Positions 50,199 to 59,655 of a stretch of 64,000 nucleotides of DNA are shown one piece after another. Where the stretch lies: assembly GCA_945883845.1 (NCBI GenBank), contig CAMCYI010000005.1, positions 1-64,000 on the forward strand. Direction: 5' to 3'. Each line of letters begins with the position of its first letter. Within the stretch, counting starts at the first letter, position 1. A program made the position numbers and the translations under genes. The notes under the pieces were generated by a model. That model made no database searches, was not told the origin of the DNA, and was given only the letters and a program-made list of their open reading frames with translations. This DNA is from Bacteriovorax stolpii (GTDB lineage Bacteria; Bdellovibrionota; Bacteriovoracia; Bacteriovoracales; Bacteriovoracaceae).

Positions 50199-51167
50199 TC
50201 ACTCAGTTCTGTTGAAGAATTGGATAAACGAAGCTCCATCTTTCGCACTCCACGCGGCCGGAAGGTTCCAGCTCACTACTGTTGCTGCATCAAGGGTCCG
50301 GAACTGGGCAAAACTTAGATCGCTGACAGGAATATTGTCTGTGTAGTGTGCCTCGATATAAGCGATACGATGTGCAACCAGCTTTTTCCAGAAATCTTCG
50401 CTCTTATTGATTTTTAAAAGTTCAGCGATCACTGTGTTTTTATCGTAAGCAACACCTTTGCCTCTGATGCTCGAGCCAGCACGGATGTGCGTGATGACCT
50501 GTATGGCAAGAGCTTCACCCCAGTGATTGTTGGTATAAATCTGACGGGCAAATTTTCTTTTCATCCAGTCAGTTGCCGGTTCTGTGACTGCACGTTGAGC
50601 AACTTCCTGAGTCCACGTCCAACCCGTGTATATACTTCCCCAAGCAAAGCCGCGGTCATTTTTAAAACGCAGAATCACAGTGCCGTAGCTATCAGTTCCG
50701 TAAGGTGGTGCCACTGTTGCGAAGAGACAGTCTCTGCCGGAAAATAATTGCTGTTCAATATTAGGTGTAACTTTCGCTGCCGCATTTCTTTTCGATGCAC
50801 TCACCATTCCAGACCCGTTCGTAAGAATGATCTGTGCTGAAACAAGGTCCGTGCGATGGACGATCGCTGGTTGAAAAGTTGTTTCAATTTTTGATTTCAA
50901 GGCCTGCTCGTCAGATGAAAGTTTCCCCATCTGAGCAACCTGGAAATCAATATTATGTTGAGAAATTACTTCGAGCGATTCTTTGAGTTTTAGTTTTCCA
51001 GCAGCATCGTTGAGAAGAGAGTCTGGATCAGATTGCCTGAGTGCTTCCACTAACGGAGCTCCACAACGCCAGCTTTCAACCGGGATATCCTGGCCTTGAT
51101 ACGCTTCAAGCGCGTGGGAAAACGGTGTCAAAATGGCTACGAAAAGGGCGATATATATTGTTTTCAT
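50199..51167 (-). CDS. Secreted protein with ADP-ribosyltransferase-like motifs
   Basis: Signal peptide; VHRTDLVSAQIIL ... CLFATVAPPYGTDSYGTVILRF; similar pattern in the 51884 gene. Confidence 0.5.
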   Translation of the reverse strand: MKTIYIALFVAILTPFSHALEAYQGQDIPVESWRCGAPLVEALRQSDPDSLLNDAAGKLKLKESLEVISQHNIDFQVAQMGKLSSDEQALKSKIETTFQPAIVHRTDLVSAQIILTNGSGMVSASKRNAAAKVTPNIEQQLFSGRDCLFATVAPPYGTDSYGTVILRFKNDRGFAWGSIYTGWTWTQEVAQRAVTEPATDWMKRKFARQIYTNNHWGEALAIQVITHIRAGSSIRGKGVAYDKNTVIAELLKINKSEDFWKKLVAHRIAYIEAHYTDNIPVSDLSFAQFRTLDAATVVSWNLPAAWSAKDGASFIQFFNRTE

Positions 51168-51342
51168 TAGTGCTACATTAACTCGAATCAGTAATTCCGA
51201 ATGGGGCCCTATAATAATTCCAAAGGGATGTTTAATATTTGATCAGCAAATTGTAGAAGCCGCTGTAAGAATTTCGTGGGTTTACATACATAACAACCGC
51301 TTGATACAAATGAATTAAGCACTTTTTTAACAAAGGATTTTT

Positions 51343-51750
51343 ATGAAACTTCTTCTCGGACTTATCGCTCTCGTTTCTGTTTCTGCATTTGCCCAATCCC
51401 AAGCAGTACCAACTGCCGGCTTCTGCGCTATCGTTGAAAACAGCTTAGATGCTAACCGCACAAACTTCCTCGTTGTTAACAACGGCGACAGAATCAAGAA
51501 CCTTAACCGCGTTCGCATGAACGACAACAGCGGCGACTGGGATAACAAAATTTCAATCGTAACTGTTCACCGCGGATGCGCGATGATCGGATTCCAGTAC
51601 CAGGATTTCAACATTGATTACCGCACTGGTGCTCGTCTCGAAGGTTTCGCTGAACTTTTCGCAAACCGCACAGCTGCTGAGACGAAAACTTTCGTTCTCG
51701 ATTCATACACAAATGACAAAATTTCATCAGTAAAATGTTTCTGTAAATAA
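51343..51750 (+). CDS. Small secreted protein
   Basis: Signal peptide MKLLLGLIALVSVSAFAQ; strong RBS; followed by a terminator. Confidence 0.7.
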   Translation: MKLLLGLIALVSVSAFAQSQAVPTAGFCAIVENSLDANRTNFLVVNNGDRIKNLNRVRMNDNSGDWDNKISIVTVHRGCAMIGFQYQDFNIDYRTGARLEGFAELFANRTAAETKTFVLDSYTNDKISSVKCFCK

Positions 51751-51762
51751 GCCTCTTTTTCT

Positions 51763-51798
51763 AAGGGCTCCCGGGTAAAACCGGGGGCCCTTTTTTTT
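51763..51798 (+). terminator. Intrinsic terminator
   Basis: aagggctcccgggtaaaaccgggggcccttttttttt-type hairpin with T-run. Confidence 0.85.
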
Positions 51799-51883
51799 GC
51801 TCTCAAGTCTCGCTGGTCTGGCATACCCATTGCATTTTTAACTTCAATATATCGTGAATTTGAAGCTTTAAAGGGTATGTCTT

Positions 51884-54800
51884 ATGAAGCATTTAACTAT
51901 CTTCCTTCTCGCAATTTTTGCCACTTACGGGGCATCTGCTGGTACTAACCTTCTGGATCTACTTAAGGCCGGAAAGGCTAAATATTCTACATACTCCTGT
52001 CAAAAGTTTATACAGGATGCAGACCATACAACGCTTAAATCGCCGGAGCTTTTAAAGCACGTTGTGAAGCTCAAAAACTTTAAATATCTCGACGAATACT
52101 TCTTCCACTATACGAATGCGGCCATAGTTAAAACCACTCTTCTTTCAGACGTAAAAGACCGTGGGGCTGCTCAGAGGACGATTGTTCAGAATAAAGGATA
52201 TAGTGCCATTCTCGAATATCAGATGACGTACGCTGATGCTCTTTCAAACGTTAAGGGTGTCGGATTCTACGTTGCTGCGAACCCTTTCAGCTCAGCTTCT
52301 TATGGGGAAACTCAACTCTCACTTAAATTTTCTCAGAACACGAACATCATTGATGCTGTTGCAAAGGCAGCTGAGATTAGCAAGGCGATTGCCGAAGTTA
52401 ATAAGGTCAAACCAGAATTTGCGAGTTGTGGAGACGATCTTATCTTTTCTCTCATGATGAATGAAAACGGAATTGATATCGCTCTTTATGATTATGATTC
52501 AGACTGGCTTGTGATGTTCAACGAAGACGTGATTGTTGAAAGTAAGGTCACTGACATTCCTTCTAAAGGCAATACAGACATCATGAAGAAGATCATTGAG
52601 AACGGCGATACAGCTGCTCTCATTGAATACATCACTGAAATGGGACAGACGAACTCTTATAAGATCCCGCTTGCTACATTCGAAACGTTGATCCCGGCCG
52701 GGCAGAAAGTTGCCGGTAAGAGTACGCTTCTGTCTATCGCAGGTTTTTTGAAGAACTGGAACGATGCTGCGAAGGTAGCATTCGCAAAAGTTATTTCAAC
52801 AAAGAAAGGGACTGAGCTCACGAATCTCATGAGTGAGTTTAAAGTAGCTAAGCTTCTCACTGATGATTCCTTCATGCAGATTCCGCTCACGCAAGGAAGC
52901 GATGACTTCGTTGCGAATATCGTCGCTCGCATCAAGCGCTCGCCAATTGCAGCGAAAGCCTGGGGTGCTCTTTATAATGACAACATGGCCTTTCTGTTTA
53001 AGAAGTCGTTAATCGACCTTCCTTTTTATCTCGGGAATTTTCCGGATGCGACAAAGAGAGCAGATTTCTATAAGACATATTCTTCGAAAGGTTTTTCTGC
53101 GGATCAGATCATATCAATCTTCGATTATATGTTCCGTACTGACCCGACTTACTTCCAGGGCCTGGATGCCTCCACTAAAATGGCTATCTTCAATGAGTAC
53201 ATCAAGAACGCGAAGGCGGATAGGATCAGTGCTTTTGTAGAGACGATTGATAAACTGGGTTATGACACTGCTGGTTCTTTTAACTATTACGTACGCAGAC
53301 CTTCTTCGAACGGTGCTAACGGATACTCATTTCTCACTTCCTACATTAAATATAAAAAAAATCCGGCATTACTCACCGACGCTCTGGTGCAGACTCTGAT
53401 TTCAAACGCGGACTTTAATGCGGTTGAGTTTATGGTTTACCTTAAGCAGACTCCGGCCTTCGCAGCTACTTCAACAATATTCGCGAAGGGCAGCATCAAT
53501 GCGATGAAAGTTCCGCTTCTTGATGGTCTTCTGAGAGCTGATTATGCTCTTCTGCTTTCTAAAGAAGAAAAAGATCTCGTATTGAAACGTCTTCTTCAGG
53601 ATGACACTGAAGGGTCAAAGCTCATTTCGAAATTTATCTCTAGCTACGCTTACTCAGGAGCTGCCCTTTCAGACTTCATGAGCAGGGAATCAACATCTCT
53701 CACAAGCAATGGAACTTCAGCTTTGCTCGTTATTAAATCCATCGAATCAGATCCGGTTGAGTGGACAAAATTCACTGACCTGAGAAACGCGAAAGGCATG
53801 CTCCAGATTCTTTCGAATTCGAAGCTCGCTTCTGCCAAAACTTATGTGCTTGATCGCAGCTCAGACGTTATTTTGCGCAATCCAGATTCTCTGACAAAGA
53901 TTCCTGCTTCTTCACTTCCTGCACTTCTGGCATCTGCAAAAATTCGTCCTTACTTCTCTTCATACACTGAAGAGCAAAAACTTTCTGTATCTCTCCTGAT
54001 GAAAACATACCAATCTGCAACTGCTGATGAGTTCATCCGGGGGATTTCTTACAGCCCTGCCATGGTCACTCAAAACTTTAACTCTCTCCTGAATCAAGCG
54101 AGAGCAGATGTTACTGATTACGAAGAGCTCCTGAATAATCTGAGCTTTGTGGGACCTCTCTCTCAGTCTCAGTTTGATTCTATTGTCGTTAAAGCTCTTT
54201 CGTTTCGTAAGCCTATCGATCTTAAGACTCTTATCCGTTCAGATATTCTCAGCCTTGATCGCGCTCTCTCTTTGATCTCAAAACTCGAACGCGCAAACGG
54301 AACAACCGATGCAGCTGAGATTGCTGACCATCAGTTGAGCTTCGATACCCTGAGTGATGCTGAGAAGAAAATTGTTTCCCAGAAACTGATTTATTCATTT
54401 GATAACTTTTCGACTCTGTCCCGTGAGCTGCTCTGGAAGAGATCAATTGAAAATGCTGTGGCCCTTAAAGATACAAAACCGCTTCTCTGGCAGATAGAGA
54501 AAATGACCAGGTCTCAGAAGGTTGAATACTTCGATTATTACACCAGTACCGAAGTGTTATTGAATGAGGCGCTTGCGACAATGCCTGGTGGTCCGGTGAA
54601 ATTCTACGAAGCTGTTCTTGAACTCGATTCACTCAGCTCACTCACTCCGGTCCTGAAATATATTGAAACTCATTATCCTGTTCCGGTTCCATACTACGCT
54701 TACATGATTACCAATTATACTAATGCCCGCGAGACTGCTGACCTTCAAAAAGCTCACTTTCATACATTCGTCTGTAAGAAGGTAAATAAGTTTAAAGCTT

Positions 54801-54889
54801 TTGATGAGTTCATCAAAGCAGAACAGAATAAAGAAACGAAGAAACAATATAAAAATATGAAGAAACAGATCTGTAATGATCGCGATTAA
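51884..54889 (+). CDS. 1001-aa secreted protein: ADP-ribosyltransferase-like N-terminus plus long helical region
   Basis: Signal peptide; YFFHYTNAAIVKTTLL ... GVGFYVAANPFSSASYGETQLSLKF ... SDWLVMFNEDVIV. Confidence 0.5.
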   Translation: MKHLTIFLLAIFATYGASAGTNLLDLLKAGKAKYSTYSCQKFIQDADHTTLKSPELLKHVVKLKNFKYLDEYFFHYTNAAIVKTTLLSDVKDRGAAQRTIVQNKGYSAILEYQMTYADALSNVKGVGFYVAANPFSSASYGETQLSLKFSQNTNIIDAVAKAAEISKAIAEVNKVKPEFASCGDDLIFSLMMNENGIDIALYDYDSDWLVMFNEDVIVESKVTDIPSKGNTDIMKKIIENGDTAALIEYITEMGQTNSYKIPLATFETLIPAGQKVAGKSTLLSIAGFLKNWNDAAKVAFAKVISTKKGTELTNLMSEFKVAKLLTDDSFMQIPLTQGSDDFVANIVARIKRSPIAAKAWGALYNDNMAFLFKKSLIDLPFYLGNFPDATKRADFYKTYSSKGFSADQIISIFDYMFRTDPTYFQGLDASTKMAIFNEYIKNAKADRISAFVETIDKLGYDTAGSFNYYVRRPSSNGANGYSFLTSYIKYKKNPALLTDALVQTLISNADFNAVEFMVYLKQTPAFAATSTIFAKGSINAMKVPLLDGLLRADYALLLSKEEKDLVLKRLLQDDTEGSKLISKFISSYAYSGAALSDFMSRESTSLTSNGTSALLVIKSIESDPVEWTKFTDLRNAKGMLQILSNSKLASAKTYVLDRSSDVILRNPDSLTKIPASSLPALLASAKIRPYFSSYTEEQKLSVSLLMKTYQSATADEFIRGISYSPAMVTQNFNSLLNQARADVTDYEELLNNLSFVGPLSQSQFDSIVVKALSFRKPIDLKTLIRSDILSLDRALSLISKLERANGTTDAAEIADHQLSFDTLSDAEKKIVSQKLIYSFDNFSTLSRELLWKRSIENAVALKDTKPLLWQIEKMTRSQKVEYFDYYTSTEVLLNEALATMPGGPVKFYEAVLELDSLSSLTPVLKYIETHYPVPVPYYAYMITNYTNARETADLQKAHFHTFVCKKVNKFKAFDEFIKAEQNKETKKQYKNMKKQICNDRD

Positions 54890-54898
54890 GGGGATTCT

Positions 54899-57172
54899 AT
54901 GAAAGTGGTATTAATTTTAACTCTGGCAGTTGTCTGCTCCCAGGTCTTTGCTCAGCAAAGAAGTGGAGGGAACAATCTTGGTAGCAACGGAGGACAGGTT
55001 TTCGGTCCGATCGCACCACCAGTACAGCCACGACAGCAGCAGGGTGGGGGGCAATGGCAGGATTTCCCGATTCAGACTCAACCAAGGCCAATACCAAAGC
55101 CACCACTGCCTGCCAAAGTCATTGCATGCATGGATACTCTTAAACCCATCATGACTAACATTTCTGATTGGGACCTTGAGAGCCGCTGCCGCATTGATAA
55201 AACTCAGGACGATGTGAAGAATAAAATGACTGAGATTCAAGCATGTCTTCAGACCTCTAAAAAATACTCGCGGAGTTTCTGGGCCGTAAACTGCATGGAA
55301 GAAGCTTACCGTCAGAAGTACGCAAACAAAAACTACACGGACTGTCTCTCTGTTCTCAGGCCGACCATCCTCGGAAACTCTGACGATCAATTTTGTCAGG
55401 ACGAATCTCTTCGCCCTCTCGCAAATGATCCTTCACTGCTGAGCTGTGTGAACTTTTTTGAAAAGGATTTGAACCGTGTGTACGGCTGGACTTCGATTAC
55501 GACGTGTAAGGATAAAGTTGTCCGTGATAATGTAAGCAACAAGTCTTACCGTGACTGCCATAAGGAGCTCAAAAAATACAACATGCAGTTACAGGAATCT
55601 ATGGATTACTGTGGACAGCCACAAGCTAAAGTTGCTGAAGGCCTTAATCGTATCAAAGGCTGCGTCTCTGACATGAATAAAATTTTTAGTTCACCAAAGG
55701 GAACCGAAATCTGTATTCGGAACATCAACAATCCTGAAATCACTTCACGTGAGACGATTGCCTGTATGAACCAGACCGTACGTTCGGCGAGCCCCCGCTT
55801 CCTCGATGTCTTAGGTTCTGCGGAAGCGGCCCAGTTCATGTCTGACCTTACTGTTGACTGTAAAAAATCTTCTGCTCCGTTTGCGAACCAGGGTCTTCGT
55901 TACCTGGGTACGTATTTCGTCGGCAGCTCTGAGCGCGTTGATAACAATGAGATCGGCGGACTTTCATCTCTCGTCTGGGATGGAAAAAATCAAACACTCA
56001 TGGCCCTCAGTGACCAGAGATATCAGGGTAAGAACTACATTTTCAAATTTGACATCAAAGATACTGGTGCTGGATTCGATGTGACTCCGGAAGATAAGAT
56101 TATGGTGATCAGGCCTGAGTTTGATCCACAAGATGGGGGAACACCCTTCCGTTTTGATATCGATTCTGAAGGAATGGTTCTTGAACCGACTGGAAACATC
56201 ATTGTTTCTTCTGAGTCTCTGTCTGATAATGACCGCAGTTACGTAAAAGTTTTCTCATCAGCAGGTAAACAACTTGAGGCAATTGAACTTCCGCAGAAGT
56301 TTTATAACTTCAAGCTCGAGCAAGTGACAGTTCAGGAGCAACCTCAGAATCAAGGAGGATATTGGCAGAATGGAGTCTGGTATTCCAACAATTACAATTA
56401 TAATAACGGAAACGGAAACGTCCGTGTCCATCGCGGCAACGGAAATGGAAATAGCACTGTCACATGTAACGGTCAGTGTGACGATCAACCTATCGTGACT
56501 AATAATGCCGTTCAAAATGGTGGAATTCAGCAGCACGACGAGAATGATCAAGACGTTACTCCGAAGACCCGCACTTATATTCAGAGATCGTTCTTGAACA
56601 ATCAGGGTGTGAGTGAGAACAAAGGTTTCGAAGCTCTTGGTATCACGAGAGATGGCAAATCACTCTTCACAGCTAACGAGGCACCATTGAGACAGGATCT
56701 TTTGAAAGAAGATAAAATTATCCGCATTCTTAAGCTCGAGCGTTCGCCAAACTTCAAGCCAGTGGCGGAGTATCTCTACAAGCTCGAAAATGTTGTTGAT
56801 AACGGTCTGGTTGAAATTCTTCCGATTAACTCTGAAGAAATTCTCACTCTCGAAAGAAGTTACGATGCTCAGCTCAGGAAGAATACGGTTCGTATTTTCA
56901 AGGTGAGCCTGAAAGGTGCTGTCGATTCATCAGCGAATGATACGCTCAACCTGAAAGGCTATAAAATTCAGACTGTGAAAAAAGACCTCGTGATCGATCT
57001 CGATTCAGTTATTGAGTCGATGCCGGCCGGTCTGAGAAAGCTTGATAACATAGAAGGTATCACTTTCGGTCCTAAAACAGCGTCAGGCAACGATACCATT
57101 CTATTGGTGTCGGATAATAACATGAGCACTAAACAGAGAACCCTGTTTATGAGCTTTGAGATCATAAAGTAG
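54899..57172 (+). CDS. Secreted esterase-like phytase-type beta-propeller protein with Cys-rich N-terminal modules
   Basis: IGGLSSLVWDGKNQTLMALSDQR, FDIDSEGMVLEPTGNIIVSSE, NKGFEALGITRDGKSLFTANE. Confidence 0.65.
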   Translation: MKVVLILTLAVVCSQVFAQQRSGGNNLGSNGGQVFGPIAPPVQPRQQQGGGQWQDFPIQTQPRPIPKPPLPAKVIACMDTLKPIMTNISDWDLESRCRIDKTQDDVKNKMTEIQACLQTSKKYSRSFWAVNCMEEAYRQKYANKNYTDCLSVLRPTILGNSDDQFCQDESLRPLANDPSLLSCVNFFEKDLNRVYGWTSITTCKDKVVRDNVSNKSYRDCHKELKKYNMQLQESMDYCGQPQAKVAEGLNRIKGCVSDMNKIFSSPKGTEICIRNINNPEITSRETIACMNQTVRSASPRFLDVLGSAEAAQFMSDLTVDCKKSSAPFANQGLRYLGTYFVGSSERVDNNEIGGLSSLVWDGKNQTLMALSDQRYQGKNYIFKFDIKDTGAGFDVTPEDKIMVIRPEFDPQDGGTPFRFDIDSEGMVLEPTGNIIVSSESLSDNDRSYVKVFSSAGKQLEAIELPQKFYNFKLEQVTVQEQPQNQGGYWQNGVWYSNNYNYNNGNGNVRVHRGNGNGNSTVTCNGQCDDQPIVTNNAVQNGGIQQHDENDQDVTPKTRTYIQRSFLNNQGVSENKGFEALGITRDGKSLFTANEAPLRQDLLKEDKIIRILKLERSPNFKPVAEYLYKLENVVDNGLVEILPINSEEILTLERSYDAQLRKNTVRIFKVSLKGAVDSSANDTLNLKGYKIQTVKKDLVIDLDSVIESMPAGLRKLDNIEGITFGPKTASGNDTILLVSDNNMSTKQRTLFMSFEIIK

Positions 57173-57203
57173 ACCAGTCAGCTCATCCTTAAAGTCCCTC
57201 AGC

Positions 57204-57246
57204 AAATTCTCCTTTCTGCCGAAAAGCAGAGAGGAGAATTTTTTTT
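57204..57246 (+). promoter_or_regulatory. 16-bp-stem hairpin plus T8 run overlapping the RBS of the next gene
   Basis: AAATTCTCCTTTCTGC-CGAAAA-GCAGAGAGGAGAATTT then T-run and ATG at 57247. Confidence 0.8.
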
Positions 57247-58026
57247 ATGGATGTAAACTGGAGCTATTTTCAATACCGCAAGTCTCACCAGTACCCGATT
57301 TTCGTGAGATTCAAACCGGAAGAATTGAACCCGAAATTTTTGCACCTTCTGCAAGAGATGGGATTCTCCCAGCTGGCGCCAGCCGAATCTAAAAAGATTC
57401 CACTTCAACGTGCTCAGACCCGGATCCTCACTGTACAACAAGGTTCACCCCGGGTTCAGCAACAGATCAACGGCTCAGATCTGATGGACAGGTATGGCCA
57501 TGAAAGTCTTTCTCTTCAGCAGGGCACCCCTGTTTACTGTTATCGCAAAGTAGGGCTTATGGCCTTTCCTATGGGGAAAACACTCTGGGATCTCGCTATT
57601 CACCAGGATATAAACCAAACTGAGCAGATGGTAGGTATGAGGGTCATTCTTGTTCGTTTTCTCGCGCAGTCACTTTCTGAGTTTGGTGTTCTCTGTTACT
57701 GGGGAACTGTCAAAGATGATGGTCTTGTCATCATGAAGCAGGCCCAGTCATACGGCGAAGCTGTTCTCATCGATCTTCAGAGGAAAGTAGTCTTCTCAAA
57801 CGGCGGAGAAATGAAAATAAATTCTTCTCTGAAGATTGTCCGTAAGGATAAAGAGATTAAAACGGCAGTTTCAATGAAGAGAGAAGAGCTGATCAGCTTC
57901 CTGAGTGTGAGTACATGCCTCCTGAGTTTCTCCGGACTCACTCCGTCTATGAGGAAATCAATTTACGATCTCTCTATGAACTCCACTGCAAGCTATGGTG
58001 TTTCAGACCACTTCGCCAATCTGTAG
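57247..58026 (+). CDS. Conserved-looking hypothetical protein
   Basis: 259-aa ORF with RBS GAGGAG. Confidence 0.6.
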   Translation: MDVNWSYFQYRKSHQYPIFVRFKPEELNPKFLHLLQEMGFSQLAPAESKKIPLQRAQTRILTVQQGSPRVQQQINGSDLMDRYGHESLSLQQGTPVYCYRKVGLMAFPMGKTLWDLAIHQDINQTEQMVGMRVILVRFLAQSLSEFGVLCYWGTVKDDGLVIMKQAQSYGEAVLIDLQRKVVFSNGGEMKINSSLKIVRKDKEIKTAVSMKREELISFLSVSTCLLSFSGLTPSMRKSIYDLSMNSTASYGVSDHFANL

Positions 58027-58061
58027 TTGTCTTGTCCATGTGGGTTGATTAAACTACCTCC

Positions 58062-58868
58062 ATGCATCTTAACTGGTATGATCCTGTTTTATTTTCTCTC
58101 GGCCCTGTTCAAATCCATTGGTACGGTTTTATGTATGTGGTCGCCTTCGTTCTGGGCGGGATCATTCTACGTATCCTTGCGCGTGAAAAATTCTGGCCAC
58201 TGCCAGCAGAGGATATCGATAAATATATCATCATGCTGATCCTGGGCATGTTCATTGGCGCGCGCCTTACATATGTCTTAGTGTATAACTGGGAATTTTA
58301 TTCTGAAAATCTGACCGATATATTTACCGTCTGGAAAGGTGGCCTGAGTTTTCACGGCGCCGTTGCGGGAATGTGCTTTGTAACCTGGGTTTTTGCACGC
58401 AAGAGAGGTCTGCACTTTTATCAGATTTGCGATTGTCTTGCTGTTGCCGGATCACAGGGGCTTTTATGGGGCAGGATCGGAAATTTTATAAATGGTGAGC
58501 TTTACGGCAGAGTCACTGATTCGTGGGTAGGGATATCCTTTCCCGGCGGCGGACCTTTCCCGAGACATCCATCTCAGATTTATGAAGCTGTTCTCGAAGG
58601 TCTTGTGATTTTTGTCATGCTTTTTGCCATTCACCGGCGTCAGAGATTTTACGGCGTCTCAAGTGCTGCGTTTCTTGGTCTCTATGGAATATTCAGGTTC
58701 GTTGTCGAATTCTTCCGTGAACCGGATCCGCAACTTGGATACTATTTGAACTTCCTGACAATGGGCCAGATTCTTTCTCTCTTGATGATTCCCCTTTGTA
58801 TTTTAATTCTGATGAACGCTCGCAGACTTAATCTTCGAAATCCAATCATCCCCGTCCGAGAAAATTAA
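58062..58868 (+). CDS. lgt: Prolipoprotein diacylglyceryl transferase
   Basis: GLSFHGAVAGM, WGRIGNFINGELYGR, PRHPSQIYEA, YGIFRFVVEFFREPD. Confidence 0.95.
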   Translation: MHLNWYDPVLFSLGPVQIHWYGFMYVVAFVLGGIILRILAREKFWPLPAEDIDKYIIMLILGMFIGARLTYVLVYNWEFYSENLTDIFTVWKGGLSFHGAVAGMCFVTWVFARKRGLHFYQICDCLAVAGSQGLLWGRIGNFINGELYGRVTDSWVGISFPGGGPFPRHPSQIYEAVLEGLVIFVMLFAIHRRQRFYGVSSAAFLGLYGIFRFVVEFFREPDPQLGYYLNFLTMGQILSLLMIPLCILILMNARRLNLRNPIIPVREN

Positions 58869-59392
58869 GGCTTCCTTGGCTGATTTGCTTTTTTCATCTG
58901 ATCGATAAGAGGTTCCGTCTTTTTATCTGAAGGGAAAACGGTATAGAAAACCGGGAAGCAGGTAATCGTACAGGATGCGCTGTAGACGTGACTGAGATTA
59001 TCTTTTTCCCATGTATAAACGGCTTCTTCACCTACTTTGCGATAAGTGTTCTGTTTTCCCATTCTGTTCACGAGTGACTGAAAAAAAATGTCGTGGAGAA
59101 AATATGTCGGAAGTCGGGCAAAAAAATCAAACACAACACCATCTTTGATCTGAACCATAACCGGAAACTTATATCTAATTTGTGCGACGTAAAATTTTTT
59201 TGTGAGAATTCCACGCACATCGTTCATCTGTTCTGGCTTGCCATATTTTTTTTCGATCTCACCCGGATTTTTTCCGGGCATAAATTCTGAAAGTGTATCG
59301 AGGCTGAAATTGTAATTGGGTGGCTCTACTTTTGCGTTTAGAGGTTGAAACATGACGATAAGGCATGGCAAGATGATAAAGAGCTTAATCAT
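58865..59392 (-). CDS. Secreted hypothetical protein
   Basis: 175-aa ORF with signal peptide, convergent with lgt. Confidence 0.6.
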   Translation of the reverse strand: MIKLFIILPCLIVMFQPLNAKVEPPNYNFSLDTLSEFMPGKNPGEIEKKYGKPEQMNDVRGILTKKFYVAQIRYKFPVMVQIKDGVVFDFFARLPTYFLHDIFFQSLVNRMGKQNTYRKVGEEAVYTWEKDNLSHVYSASCTITCFPVFYTVFPSDKKTEPLIDQMKKANQPRKP

Positions 59393-59655
59393 AAAGTCAT
59401 TTTAGCATAACCATTTCTGGTTATGTCTGCGGCGTTTTGCCGTACCTGACTTTCGTGATCAGATTTGTTCAGGCAGATTTAGTATTTAAGTAAAGCCATC
59501 CTGAACCGATAGTTCCATATGCCCAAGGTCTTAATAGTCCAATGGTCATTATTCGATGAAGCAACATTTTTTGCCCTCATTGGACGATGAAAGAAGCTGG
59601 ATTATTCTGTCTAAAGGACTATGGACCTCAACGGCGCTTTTTTTTGCGATTAAGG

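Noticed and set aside
53650-53838. Reverse ORFs inside 51884..54889 and other long genes (also 28436..28786, 40226..40555, 49202..49651)
   Set aside because: Antisense to well-supported coding regions, no RBS or recognisable motifs
56380-56480. Possible CRISPR-like or phase-variable repeats in the Asn/Gly-rich region
   Set aside because: Repeats are short, irregular and in frame; ordinary low-complexity coding sequence. No CRISPR array was seen anywhere
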